NCBI RefSeq assembly: GCF_024296925.1
Contig: NZ_CP101125.1
Coordinates: 1,924,501-1,988,500, forward strand
Source of the DNA: Pseudomonas nunensis
Lineage (GTDB): Bacteria; Pseudomonadota; Gammaproteobacteria; Pseudomonadales; Pseudomonadaceae
Direction: 5' to 3'
Length of the DNA stretch: 64,000 nucleotides
The position numbers and the translations under genes were made by a program. The notes below the pieces were generated by a model. The model had not been told where the DNA came from and searched no databases. It saw nothing but the letters and a program-made list of their open reading frames with translations. Each line of letters begins with the position of its first letter. The stretch's first letter is position 1. This document shows, piece by piece, positions 1-8,411 of the stretch.

Positions 1-136
1 CTTCATTGGCCATTTTCAAGAAGGCTTTGGCGTTGAACGCCGGGTAAACCGCCGTCATTTCGGTCGCGATGTGCTTGAGGCGCTCGGCGTTGAAGATTTC
101 CTTCAGCGCCGGGGCAGGGGTTTCAGCGGCGGTCAT
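1..136 (-). CDS. DNA alkylation repair protein, N-terminal part (cut by window edge)
   Basis: Only the first 45 codons are present, starting at the ATG at 136 and running off the left edge. The visible peptide begins MTAAETPAPALKEIF and continues with NAERLKHIA and a YPAFNAKAF stretch. This resembles the N-terminus of the HEAT-repeat DNA alkylation repair (AlkC/AlkD-like) proteins of Pseudomonas, which excise alkylated bases. The catalytic region is outside the window, so the family call rests on the N-terminus alone. It is followed at 162 by a glutathione S-transferase gene on the same strand. Confidence 0.55.
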   Translation of the reverse strand, partial: MTAAETPAPALKEIFNAERLKHIATEMTAVYPAFNAKAFLKMANE

Positions 137-161
137 GAGCGAATCCGTGAAGAAGGGCGGC

Positions 162-773
162 TCAGGTTATCGGGGTAGCGATGAACGCCTCAAGCTTTTC
201 CGCCTGCGCGGTGAACTCGGCGATCTGCGGGAAGCGCTCCGCATCGACTTGATCTGGTACCACGAGGTTGGTGAAGCTCCAGGCGACCGCCACGGTAATC
301 CCGTCCTGCGCAATCGCGGAACCACCCGGCAATGGTTGCTTCGAAAGCTCCCGCTCCAGCGCCGAATAGGCCGCCGAGAGCTGCCCTTCAACTCGCTCAA
401 CCCACGGCTGATACTGAATGTCCGCCGGCCGCAGGTTACGTTCGTAGTAAAGCTGCACAGACTTCTCGCACGCCGCCAGTGCCAGTCCGATCACCCGCAA
501 AGATCGCAGACGCTGCTTCAGATCGCTCGGCATCAAGCTTTTAGAAGGCCCGGCCAGCGCTTCGAGGTAATCAATGATCAGCGTCGAATCGACCAACACT
601 TCACCGTCATCCAGTATCAGTGTCGGCGCCTTGACCACCGGATTGATCTGCTGGAACTGCTCGAAATGCCGAAACACCGACACCGAGTCGTGCTCAAGAT
701 CGATGCCCAAGTGTCTGGCAGAAATCGCCACACGGCGCACGTAAGGTGAATCCAGCATACCGATCAGTTTCAT
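162..773 (-). CDS. Glutathione S-transferase family protein
   Basis: A 203-residue protein of the usual GST length. The N-terminal thioredoxin-like domain (about residues 1-80) opens MKLIGMLDSPYVRRVAISA, followed by NPVVKAPTLILDDGEVLVDS. This contains the cis-Pro and the ESxxI-type glutathione-binding segment (here DSTLI). The remainder is the helical C-terminal domain. The frame stays open upstream to 845, but that extension is encoded by a REP element (783-812), so the ATG at 773 is chosen. GSTs of this type conjugate glutathione to electrophiles or act as thiol transferases; the substrate cannot be read from sequence. Confidence 0.85.
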   Translation of the reverse strand: MKLIGMLDSPYVRRVAISARHLGIDLEHDSVSVFRHFEQFQQINPVVKAPTLILDDGEVLVDSTLIIDYLEALAGPSKSLMPSDLKQRLRSLRVIGLALAACEKSVQLYYERNLRPADIQYQPWVERVEGQLSAAYSALERELSKQPLPGGSAIAQDGITVAVAWSFTNLVVPDQVDAERFPQIAEFTAQAEKLEAFIATPIT

Positions 774-782
774 GACGCGTTC

Positions 783-812
783 CTTGTAGGAGCAAAGCTT
801 GCTCGCGATGCG
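783..812 (-). repeat. Single REP element
   Basis: TTGTAGGAGCAAAGCTTGCTCGCGAT is a lone half of the GGAGC...GCTTGCTCGCGA REP family found across the window. It sits immediately upstream of the GST start codon. No inverted partner is visible nearby, so it would form only the short internal hairpin. Confidence 0.75.
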
Positions 813-856
813 AACAACCTTAGTCAGCGATTTTGCGCCCTGCAAACGCCGGCGTG

Positions 857-1777
857 CTAATCCTCAAACCCCACCTGCTCATGAATCTCATCCACCTTCA
901 ATTCCAACCGATACGCCACCGCAATAAACAACGCCTGACACAAACACAACGTCGCACTCAGCGACCGGAACGCAAACGAACTCCCTTCATTCACCAGCAG
1001 CACCGTGCTCGCCCGCTTGGCCAGCGGCGAAAGGTTGCTGTCGGTGATGATCAAAGTTTTCGCCTGATGGTGCTGGGCGATGCGCAGGCAGTGTTGGGTT
1101 TCCTTGCCGTAGGGCGTGAAGCTGATGGCGATCACCAGGTCGTTGGCGCGCACGCTGCGCATTTGCTCGCGATAACTGCCACCGAGGCCGGACACCAGGT
1201 GAATGCGCTTGTTGGTGTGTTGCAGGTTGTAGACCAGATAGTCGGCCACCGCGAATGAACGGCGCACGCCGACCACGTAGATGTTGTCGGCATTCACCAC
1301 GAGATCCACGGCTTTGTCGAAGGCCACATCGTCGAGTTCCATGCCCAGGCGTTCGATGCCCGACAGCGTGGCGTTGACGCATTCGCGGGCGAGGTCGCCG
1401 CCGCTGGCCTTCTGCGACTTGTTGGCGATCATGCTGCGGATGCGTTGCTGGTAGTTCTGCACTGGCGTGGTCTTGTGCGTGTACGCCTCGCGGAACAGCG
1501 CCTGCATCTCGCTGAAACCGCTGAAACCGAAGCGCTGGGAGAAGCGCACGATGGCCGAGGGGTGCACTTCGCATTCCCGGGCGATGTCGCTGATGCGATC
1601 GACCATGATCCGGTCGCTCTGCTGGCTCATGTAGGTGGCGATGCGTTTGAGCTGGCGCGGCAGGCTTTCGTATTCGTTGGTGATCAGCTGCAGCAATCGC
1701 TCGGCATTGATCGGTGGGCTCTGGAGGTCGCTCTCGGGCGTGCTCTCGGTCGTAGCCGGCTGATCGGTGCGGGACAT
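857..1777 (-). CDS. iolR: RpiR/MurR-family regulator of inositol catabolism
   Basis: A 306-residue regulator with an N-terminal RpiR-type helix-turn-helix (about residues 25-105, containing the SDIARECEVHPSAIVRFSQR recognition region) and a C-terminal SIS sugar-phosphate-binding domain (about residues 140-285, with VVGVRRSFAVADYL and ITDSNLSPLA). Its start follows an AAGGA Shine-Dalgarno. It is transcribed divergently from iolC across a 310-bp region. RpiR-type IolR proteins repress iol genes and are released by a phosphorylated inositol intermediate. That role is inferred here from domain content and position. The operator candidates at 1949-1964 and 13659-13674 fit it. Confidence 0.85.
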   Translation of the reverse strand: MSRTDQPATTESTPESDLQSPPINAERLLQLITNEYESLPRQLKRIATYMSQQSDRIMVDRISDIARECEVHPSAIVRFSQRFGFSGFSEMQALFREAYTHKTTPVQNYQQRIRSMIANKSQKASGGDLARECVNATLSGIERLGMELDDVAFDKAVDLVVNADNIYVVGVRRSFAVADYLVYNLQHTNKRIHLVSGLGGSYREQMRSVRANDLVIAISFTPYGKETQHCLRIAQHHQAKTLIITDSNLSPLAKRASTVLLVNEGSSFAFRSLSATLCLCQALFIAVAYRLELKVDEIHEQVGFED

Positions 1778-2087
1778 AGGAAATCCTTCTGGCTTGTTCT
1801 TATAGGAATGACGAATCGGTCATCCCCTGACAATAGGTTGGCTGTGCGCAGTCTACAGGGTAGGCCGGAATAAAATCTTGAGCTTGCCGACGGCAAGCGG
1901 CCTGCTGAAACGATGAACCACGTCTGGAACGCTCGTACCGGAGTTTATTGGAAAAAATATTCCACGTAAAAAATATATAGAATAAATATTGATTGTTCGG
2001 TCCCGCTCGTTTTAGTCTGCATCCACCAAGAGTGTTCGGCACGTCCATCGTCCCGAACGCAGGCTGATAAAAATAACAGGAGCCAGC
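1778..2087. promoter_or_regulatory. iolR-iolC divergent regulatory region
   Basis: This 310-bp gap holds no gene. Its right half (about 1940-1995) is strikingly AT-rich against GC-rich neighbours and contains the palindrome at 1949-1964. A related AT-rich motif, AGAATAAATATT, follows at about 1979-1990. I could not choose one convincing -35/-10 pair. The iolC ribosome site AGGAG lies 6-10 bases before the ATG at 2088. Confidence 0.6.
1949..1964. promoter_or_regulatory. Candidate IolR operator (iolC side)
   Basis: TGGAAAAAATATTCCA is a 16-bp palindrome with TGGAA/TTCCA arms. Its reverse complement matches 12 of 16 positions of TAGAAATTATTTTCCA at 13659-13674, upstream of the inositol-type ABC importer. 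Sharing between the two putative target promoters of one island is what a common repressor site would show. Binding by IolR is inferred. Confidence 0.5.
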
Positions 2088-4025
2088 ATGGGCCAGACTC
2101 GTTTTGCCAGTGGGCGTCAATTGGATCTGATTTGCCTGGGGCGCCTTGGCGTCGACCTCTATGCGCAGCAAGTCGGCGCGCGGTTGGAAGATGTTTCAAG
2201 CTTCGCCAAATACCTCGGTGGATCCTCCGCCAATATCGCCTTCGGGACCGCACGCCTGGGCCTCAAGTCGGCCATGCTGAGCCGGGTAGGCGACGACCAC
2301 ATGGGCCGCTTCCTGCTCGAATCCCTGGCCCGCGAAGGCTGTGATGTCAGCGGGATCAAGGTCGATCCGGAACGCCTGACCGCCATGGTCCTGCTGGGCC
2401 TCAAGGATCGCGAAACCTTTCCCCTGGTGTTCTACCGCGAGAACTGCGCCGACATGGCGCTGCGGGCCGAAGACATCAGCGAAGCCTTTATTGCCTCCAG
2501 CAAAGCCTTGCTGATCACCGGCACGCATTTCTCCACCGACGGCGTGTACAAGGCGAGCATCCAGGCACTGGACTACGCCGAAAAACACAACGTCAAACGC
2601 ATTCTCGACATCGACTATCGCCCGGTACTCTGGGGCCTGGCCGGCAAGGCCGACGGCGAAACCCGTTTCGTCGCGGACCAGAACGTCAGCCAGCACGTGC
2701 AGAAAATCCTCCCGCGTTTTGACTTGATCGTCGGCACCGAAGAAGAGTTTTTGATTGCCGGCGGTTCCGAGGATTTGCTTACCGCGTTGCGCAACGTACG
2801 ACGCCTGAGTGATGCGACCTTGGTGGTAAAGCTCGGCCCGCAGGGTTGCACGGTGATTCATGGGGTGATTCCGGTGCGCCTTGAAGACGGCGCGATCTAC
2901 CCGGGTGTGCGCGTCGAAGTGCTCAACGTGTTGGGTGCCGGCGATGCCTTCATGTCGGGCTTCCTCGCCGGTTGGCTGGAAGACGCCAGCGACGAGCGTT
3001 GCTGCCAGTTAGCCAATGCCTGCGGCGGTCTGGTGGTGTCGCGCCACGCCTGCGCCCCGGCAATGCCTACCCGCGCCGAACTCGACTATCTATTCAACAG
3101 CCCGGTGCCGATCACCCGGCCGGATCAGGACGCCACGCTGCAACGCTTGCATCAGGTCAGCGTGCCGCGCAAACAATGGAAGCAACTGTTCATCTTCGCC
3201 TTCGACCATCGCGGGCAGTTGGTGGAGCTGGCGCACAAGGGCGGTCGCGACCTGAATGCGATTGGCGAACTGAAACAACTGTTTATCAAAGCCGTGGAGC
3301 GGGTCGAAGCTGATTTGCGTACTCAGGGCATCGAAGCTGATGTCGGGCTGCTGGCGGATCAACGTTTCGGCCAGGACTCACTGAACGCCGCCACCGGTCG
3401 TGGCTGGTGGGTGGCGCGGCCGGTGGAAGTCCAGGGGTCGCGGCCACTGGCTTTCGAGCACGGGCGCTCCATTGGCAGCAACCTGATTGCCTGGCCGCAA
3501 GAACAAATCATCAAGTGCCTGGTGCAATTTCATCCGGATGACGAGCCACTGCTGCGTCTGGAACAGGAAGCGCAGATCAAGGGTTTGTACCAGGCGTCGC
3601 AGGTCAGCGGGCATGAACTGCTGCTGGAAATCATCCCGCCCAAGGATCACCCATCGGCTCATCCCGACGTGCTGTATCGCGCGCTGAAACGCCTCTACAA
3701 CCTGGGCATCTACCCGGCGTGGTGGAAGATCGAAGCGCAGAGTGCCGAGGAATGGAAACAGCTCGATGAGTTGATTCAGGAGCGTGACCCGTATTGCCGT
3801 GGGGTTGTGCTGTTGGGCCTGAATGCCCCGGCGGCGGCGTTGGCCGAGGGCTTTCAACAGGCCAGCCAGAGTCAGACCTGTCGCGGATTTGCCGTGGGCC
3901 GCACGATTTTCCAGGAGCCGAGCCGGGCGTGGATGGCGGGGGAAATCGACGATGAAACGTTGATCCGCCAGGTGCAGGGCACGTTTGTTGAATTGATCGA
4001 TGCCTGGCGCACGGCCCGCGCCTGA
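2088..4025 (+). CDS. iolC: 5-dehydro-2-deoxygluconokinase fused to DUF2090 domain
   Basis: A 645-residue two-domain protein. Residues 1 to about 330 form a PfkB-family sugar kinase with the GGSSANIAFGTARLG signature and a GAGD motif at 283-286 (Asp286 as catalytic base). IolC phosphorylates 2-deoxy-5-keto-gluconate. Residues from about 345 to the end form a DUF2090 (class-I-aldolase-like) domain with FAFDHRGQLVELA and YPAWWKIE. No separate iolJ aldolase is present in the cluster, so this second domain is the natural candidate for cleaving the phosphorylated product. That is inference from context. It is the first gene of the catabolic operon and has an AGGAG ribosome site. Confidence 0.92.
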   Translation: MGQTRFASGRQLDLICLGRLGVDLYAQQVGARLEDVSSFAKYLGGSSANIAFGTARLGLKSAMLSRVGDDHMGRFLLESLAREGCDVSGIKVDPERLTAMVLLGLKDRETFPLVFYRENCADMALRAEDISEAFIASSKALLITGTHFSTDGVYKASIQALDYAEKHNVKRILDIDYRPVLWGLAGKADGETRFVADQNVSQHVQKILPRFDLIVGTEEEFLIAGGSEDLLTALRNVRRLSDATLVVKLGPQGCTVIHGVIPVRLEDGAIYPGVRVEVLNVLGAGDAFMSGFLAGWLEDASDERCCQLANACGGLVVSRHACAPAMPTRAELDYLFNSPVPITRPDQDATLQRLHQVSVPRKQWKQLFIFAFDHRGQLVELAHKGGRDLNAIGELKQLFIKAVERVEADLRTQGIEADVGLLADQRFGQDSLNAATGRGWWVARPVEVQGSRPLAFEHGRSIGSNLIAWPQEQIIKCLVQFHPDDEPLLRLEQEAQIKGLYQASQVSGHELLLEIIPPKDHPSAHPDVLYRALKRLYNLGIYPAWWKIEAQSAEEWKQLDELIQERDPYCRGVVLLGLNAPAAALAEGFQQASQSQTCRGFAVGRTIFQEPSRAWMAGEIDDETLIRQVQGTFVELIDAWRTARA

Positions 4026-4045
4026 CCAAACACCGCAAAACCCAA

Positions 4046-4135
4046 TGTGGGAGCGGGCTTGCTCGCGAAGGCGGTGTGTCAGGCGACATTGATGTTGAAT
4101 GTGCCGGCCTCTTCGCGAGCAAGCCCGCTCCCACA
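4046..4135. repeat. REPIN (inverted REP pair) between iolC and iolE
   Basis: TGTGGGAGCGGGCTTGCTCG... is answered by ...CGAGCAAGCCCGCTCCCACA about 90 bases later, forming two REP hairpins or one long hairpin. It lies between two co-directional iol genes, so it would be transcribed and could affect mRNA stability. Confidence 0.9.
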
Positions 4136-4187
4136 AGGGGTTCAGCGTCGGTCTTACAGATTTGTAAAAACAATAAAAGGTGCAGCC

Positions 4188-5078
4188 ATGCCCGCTATCC
4201 GAATTGGCATCAACCCGATCTCCTGGAGCAACGACGACCTGCCGTCCCTCGGTGGCGAGACGCCGCTGAGCACTGCGTTGAGCGAAGGCAAGGAAATCGG
4301 CTACGAAGGTTTCGAACTCAACGGTAAATTTCCCAAGGATGCCAAAGGCGTCGGTGACGTGCTGCGGCCTTACGATCTGGCGCTGGTGTCCGGCTGGTAT
4401 TCCAGCCGTTTGGCCCGTCGTTCGGTGGCCGAGGAAATCGACGCCATCGGCAGCCATGTCGAGCTGCTGGCCAAAAACGGCGCCACGGTGCTGGTCTACG
4501 GCGAAGTCGCTGACTCGATCCAGGGCCAGCACATTCCACTGGTCGAGCGCCCGCGTTTCCACACTGAGCAAGCGTGGCAGGAATACGCCGACAAGCTCAC
4601 CGAATTGGCGCGTTTCACTCTGTCCCAAGGCGTGCGCCTGGCGTATCACCACCACATGGGCGCCTACGTCGAATCCCCGGCGGACATCGACAAGCTGATG
4701 GCGCTGACCGGCAGCGAAGTCGGCCTGCTGTTCGATTCGGGCCACTGCTACATGGGCGGCGGCGAACCGTTGCAGGTGCTGCGCAAGCACATCGAGCGCA
4801 TCTGCCACGTGCATTTCAAGGACGTGCGCAAACCGGTGGTGCAACTGGCGCGCAACCATCTGTGGAGTTTCCCGGACTGCATCATCAACGGCACGTTCAC
4901 CGTGCCCGGCGATGGCGACATCGATTTCGGCGCGTTGCTCGATGTGTTGCTGGCCGCCGATTACCACGGCTGGCTGGTGGTCGAAGCCGAACAGGATCCA
5001 GCGGTCGCACCGAGTTATGTCTACGCCAAGAAAGGCTTCGACACCTTGCGCGCACTGCTCGACGAGAGGATTAAGTGA
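4188..5078 (+). CDS. iolE: Myo-inosose-2 dehydratase
   Basis: A 296-residue xylose-isomerase-like TIM-barrel protein, starting at the ATG at 4188 after AAAGGTG; upstream in-frame codons lie inside the REPIN. It begins MPAIRIGINPISWSNDDLP. It carries the metal/substrate residues of the family in GLLFDSGHCYMGGG (Asp near 183), HVHFKDVR and VVEAEQDP. IolE dehydrates 2-keto-myo-inositol to 3D-trihydroxycyclohexane-1,2-dione, the substrate of IolD. Its TGA overlaps the iolB ATG by one base, so the two are translationally coupled. Confidence 0.93.
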   Translation: MPAIRIGINPISWSNDDLPSLGGETPLSTALSEGKEIGYEGFELNGKFPKDAKGVGDVLRPYDLALVSGWYSSRLARRSVAEEIDAIGSHVELLAKNGATVLVYGEVADSIQGQHIPLVERPRFHTEQAWQEYADKLTELARFTLSQGVRLAYHHHMGAYVESPADIDKLMALTGSEVGLLFDSGHCYMGGGEPLQVLRKHIERICHVHFKDVRKPVVQLARNHLWSFPDCIINGTFTVPGDGDIDFGALLDVLLAADYHGWLVVEAEQDPAVAPSYVYAKKGFDTLRALLDERIK

Positions 5079-5887
5079 TGAGCCTGCTGGTTAAAAGCAA
5101 TGCCCGTGGCCGGACCATGGTCGAGCTGGGCAAAGGTGAGTTGGAATACGTCGGCTTCGCTGCGTATCGCTTGAGCCTCGGCGAAACCTTGCCGGTGAGC
5201 GCTGGCGAAAAAGAACTGTGCCTGGTGCTGCTCAGCGGTCGCGTCAGCATCAAGGGCGAAGCGCCGGGGCAGGGCGCGTTCGACTGGGACAACCTCGGCG
5301 ATCGCCAATCGGTGTTCGAAGAAAAATCCCCGTTTGCCGCGTACTTGCCGCCCGGCAGTCAGGCGCAAGTGGTCGCCCTCAGCGATGTACAAATCGCCGT
5401 GTGTGCCGCCCCCGGCTCAACCGCCAACAACCTCGGGCCACGCCTGATCAGACCCGAAAGCATGAAGCGCAGCGTGCGCGGCAAGGGCGCCAACACCCGT
5501 TACGTCTGCGACATCCTGCCGGACACCGAGCCTGCGCATTCGCTGCTGGTGGTGGAAGTGCGTACGCCGTCGGGGCACTCGTCGAGCTACCCGCCGCACA
5601 AGCACGACACCGACGACCTGCCGCACCAGAGCTTTCTCGAAGAAACCTATTACCACCAGATCAACCCGCCTCAGGGCTTCGTGTTCCAGCGGGTCTACAC
5701 CGACGACCGCAGCATCGATCAGGCCATGGCCGTGGAAAACAGCGACCTTGTGGTGGTGCCCAAGGGGTATCACCCGGTCAGCGTGCCGTATGGCTACGAG
5801 TCGTATTACCTGAACGTGATGGCCGGGCCGAAACGCGTCTGGCAGTTCCATAACGATCCGCAGCACAGCTGGCTGCTCGATCTTTGA
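5078..5887 (+). CDS. iolB: 5-deoxy-glucuronate isomerase
   Basis: A 269-residue cupin-fold isomerase that converts 5-deoxy-glucuronate to 2-deoxy-5-keto-gluconate. Metal-binding histidines are visible in YPPHKHDTDDLP, followed by LEETYYHQINPP. The C-terminal VVPKGYHPVSVPYGYESYYL and the FHNDPQHSWLL tail are typical of IolB. The ATG at 5078 overlaps the iolE stop; a GTG at 5075 is the only nearby alternative. Length and motif order match the family. Confidence 0.93.
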   Translation: MSLLVKSNARGRTMVELGKGELEYVGFAAYRLSLGETLPVSAGEKELCLVLLSGRVSIKGEAPGQGAFDWDNLGDRQSVFEEKSPFAAYLPPGSQAQVVALSDVQIAVCAAPGSTANNLGPRLIRPESMKRSVRGKGANTRYVCDILPDTEPAHSLLVVEVRTPSGHSSSYPPHKHDTDDLPHQSFLEETYYHQINPPQGFVFQRVYTDDRSIDQAMAVENSDLVVVPKGYHPVSVPYGYESYYLNVMAGPKRVWQFHNDPQHSWLLDL

Positions 5888-5931
5888 ACTGAAAAGCCTG
5901 AATTCCAACATTTGCACGGAGAACAAGAACA

Positions 5932-7434
5932 ATGAGCAACGCCCCGGTTTTAGGCCATTACATCAACGGCCAGGTGCAAGACAGCGGCAGCGAACGCTTC
6001 AGCAACGTATTCAACCCGGCCACCGGTGCGGTGCAGGCGCGGGTTGGATTGGCAAGCGAGAAGACCGTCGACGAAGCCGTGGCCTCGGCCCTGCAAGCCT
6101 TCCCGGCGTGGTCCGAGCAATCGTCGCTGCGTCGCTCCCGGGTGATGTTCAAGTTCAAGGAACTGCTCGACCGCCACCACAATGAACTGGCGGAAATTAT
6201 CAGCCGCGAACACGGCAAAGTCCTGTCCGACGCCAAGGGCGAAGTCACTCGCGGCATCGAAATCGTCGAATACGCCTGCGGTGCGCCGAACCTGCTGAAA
6301 ACCGATTTCAGCGACAACATCGGTGGTGGCATCGACAACTGGAACTTGCGCCAGCCGCTGGGTGTTTGCGCCGGGGTTACGCCGTTCAACTTCCCGGTGA
6401 TGGTGCCGCTGTGGATGATCCCGCTGGCGCTGGTCACCGGTAACTGCTTCATCCTCAAGCCTTCCGAGCGCGATCCGTCGGCCAGTTTGCTGATGGCGCG
6501 TTTGCTGACCGAAGCCGGGCTGCCGGACGGTGTGTTCAACGTGGTCCAGGGCGACAAAGTCGCGGTGGATGCGTTGCTGCAACACCCGGACATCGAGGCG
6601 ATTTCCTTTGTCGGCTCGACGCCGATTGCCGAATACATCCACCAGCAAGCCACGTCTCGCGGCAAACGCGTGCAGGCCCTGGGCGGCGCGAAGAATCACA
6701 TGATCGTCATGCCCGACGCGGATCTGGATCAAGCCGCCGATGCCCTGATCGGCGCGGCGTACGGCTCGGCCGGCGAGCGTTGCATGGCGATCTCGATTGC
6801 GGTGGCGGTGGGCGATGTCGGCGATCAGTTGATCGCCAAGTTGCTGCCGCGCATTGATCAGCTCAAGGTCGGCAACGGCATGCTGGGCGACAGCGACATG
6901 GGGCCGCTGGTCACCGCCGAGCACAAGGCCAAGGTCGAAGGCTTTATCGGCGAAGGCGTGGCCCAGGGCGCGCAGCTGATTGTCGATGGCCGCAATTTCA
7001 AAGTGCCCGGCGCGGAGAACGGTTTCTTCGTTGGCGCGACGCTGTTCGATAACGTCACGCCCGAGATGAGTATCTACCAGCAAGAGATCTTCGGCCCGGT
7101 GCTGGGCATCGTCCGCGTGCCGGACTTCGCCAGCGCCGTGGCGTTGATCAACGCCCACGAATTCGGCAACGGTGTGTCGTGCTTCACCAGCGACGGCGGC
7201 ATTGCCCGCGCGTTTGCCCGCACGATCAAGGTCGGCATGGTCGGCATCAACGTGCCGATCCCGGTGCCGATGGCCTGGCACTCGTTCGGCGGCTGGAAGC
7301 GCTCGCTGTTCGGCGATCACCACGCGTACGGCGAAGAAGGCATCCGTTTCTACAGCCGCTACAAAAGCGTGATGCAGCGCTGGCCCGACAGCATCGCTAA
7401 AGGCCCCGAATTCAGCATGCCAACCGCCAAATAA
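5932..7434 (+). CDS. iolA: Methylmalonate-semialdehyde dehydrogenase (CoA-acylating)
   Basis: A 500-residue aldehyde dehydrogenase, also called mmsA. It contains [15 protein letters not shown] near the substrate tunnel, [11 protein letters not shown] in the NAD fold, the catalytic Cys284 in [10 protein letters not shown], and [12 protein letters not shown]. In inositol catabolism it converts malonate semialdehyde to acetyl-CoA and CO2. Family members also act on methylmalonate semialdehyde from valine. It starts 44 bp after iolB with a GGAGAA ribosome site. Confidence 0.92.
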   Translation: MSNAPVLGHYINGQVQDSGSERFSNVFNPATGAVQARVGLASEKTVDEAVASALQAFPAWSEQSSLRRSRVMFKFKELLDRHHNELAEIISREHGKVLSDAKGEVTRGIEIVEYACGAPNLLKTDFSDNIGGGIDNWNLRQPLGVCAGVTPFNFPVMVPLWMIPLALVTGNCFILKPSERDPSASLLMARLLTEAGLPDGVFNVVQGDKVAVDALLQHPDIEAISFVGSTPIAEYIHQQATSRGKRVQALGGAKNHMIVMPDADLDQAADALIGAAYGSAGERCMAISIAVAVGDVGDQLIAKLLPRIDQLKVGNGMLGDSDMGPLVTAEHKAKVEGFIGEGVAQGAQLIVDGRNFKVPGAENGFFVGATLFDNVTPEMSIYQQEIFGPVLGIVRVPDFASAVALINAHEFGNGVSCFTSDGGIARAFARTIKVGMVGINVPIPVPMAWHSFGGWKRSLFGDHHAYGEEGIRFYSRYKSVMQRWPDSIAKGPEFSMPTAK

Positions 7435-7457
7435 TTCACCTGCGGAGAACAACAATA

Positions 7458-8279
7458 ATGAGCAAGCCCCTGCGTTTCGCCCTGAACCGTATGGTCGCCC
7501 CGCGTTTGTCCCTGCCAGCGTTCATCGACCTGGCGGTGACCCTCAAGGCCGACGCCATCGAGATCCGCAACGACCTCAAAGGCATCGAGATCGAAGACGG
7601 CACCGCACCGGAAACGGTGCGTGAATTGTGCGCGACCAAAGGCATCACCGTGCTGTCGATCAACGCGCTGTACCCGTTTGATGTGTGGAATGACGAGCGC
7701 CGTGCCCAGGCGTTGAAGCTGGCTGCGTATGCCCGGGATTGCGGCGCGCAAGGGCTGGTGATGTGCCCGTTGAATGACCGCGCCGATACGCGCAATGAAG
7801 CCGAACGCGCTTCGGGCTTGCGCACGGCGCTGACTGAACTGGCGCCGATCCTGCGCGATCACGGGATTCTCGGGTTTATCGAGCCGCTGGGGTTTGAAGA
7901 GTGTTCGCTGCGGCGCAAACGGCCGGCGGTGGATGCGATCAAGGCGATTGGTGGGCTGGATGTGTTTCGCCTGGTGCATGACACCTTTCACCATCACCTG
8001 GCCAGTGAGCAGGAGTTTTTCCCTGAGCTGACCGGGTTGGTGCACATCTCTGGCGTCGAGGATGCCGAAGCGCCGCTGAACAGCATTCGCGACGGCCATC
8101 GGGTGCTGGTGGGCGAGGGCGACATCCTTGGCAATGCCGCACAGATCGAAACCTTGCTGGGCAGCGGTTATGGCGGCTACCTGTCGTTCGAACCGTTTGC
8201 CGACAGCGTGCATGGCCTGGCGGACATCGAACAGGCGATCGGCGCAAGCATGAACCACCTGCAAAACTCTCAAGGCTAA
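7458..8279 (+). CDS. iolI: TIM-barrel isomerase, likely 2-keto-myo-inositol isomerase
   Basis: A 273-residue xylose-isomerase-like TIM barrel starting at the ATG at 7458 behind GCGGAGAAC. It shows IolI-type landmarks: DAIEIRNDLKG, the substrate-loop motif SINALYPFDVW, a glutamate in LGFIEPLGFEE, HDTFHHH, and a final YLSFEPFA. IolI interconverts scyllo- and chiro-type inososes so that other inositol isomers enter the pathway. It could instead be another sugar-phosphate isomerase, but the iolA-iolD context supports the call. Confidence 0.72.
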   Translation: MSKPLRFALNRMVAPRLSLPAFIDLAVTLKADAIEIRNDLKGIEIEDGTAPETVRELCATKGITVLSINALYPFDVWNDERRAQALKLAAYARDCGAQGLVMCPLNDRADTRNEAERASGLRTALTELAPILRDHGILGFIEPLGFEECSLRRKRPAVDAIKAIGGLDVFRLVHDTFHHHLASEQEFFPELTGLVHISGVEDAEAPLNSIRDGHRVLVGEGDILGNAAQIETLLGSGYGGYLSFEPFADSVHGLADIEQAIGASMNHLQNSQG

Positions 8280-8290
8280 TGAAGATCCCC

Positions 8291-8380
8291 TGTGGGAGCG
8301 GGCTTGCTCGCGAATGCGGAGTGTCAGGCGACATCAATGCTGGATGTGCCGCCGCCTTCGCGAGCAAGCCCGCTCCCACA
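8291..8380. repeat. REPIN between iolI and iolD
   Basis: TGTGGGAGCGGGCTTGCTCG and its inverse CGAGCAAGCCCGCTCCCACA bracket an interior of about 45 bp that closely resembles the interior at 4046-4135 (both contain GTGTCAGGCGACAT). These are two copies of one REPIN within the same operon. Confidence 0.9.
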
Positions 8381-8411
8381 AAGGGTTTCTTCGTGTATTG
8401 AAGGATCGGAC

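Noticed and set aside
3378-4967. 529-codon antisense frame spanning iolC and iolE
   Set aside because: It runs across two real genes and a REPIN and has no known domain or ribosome site.
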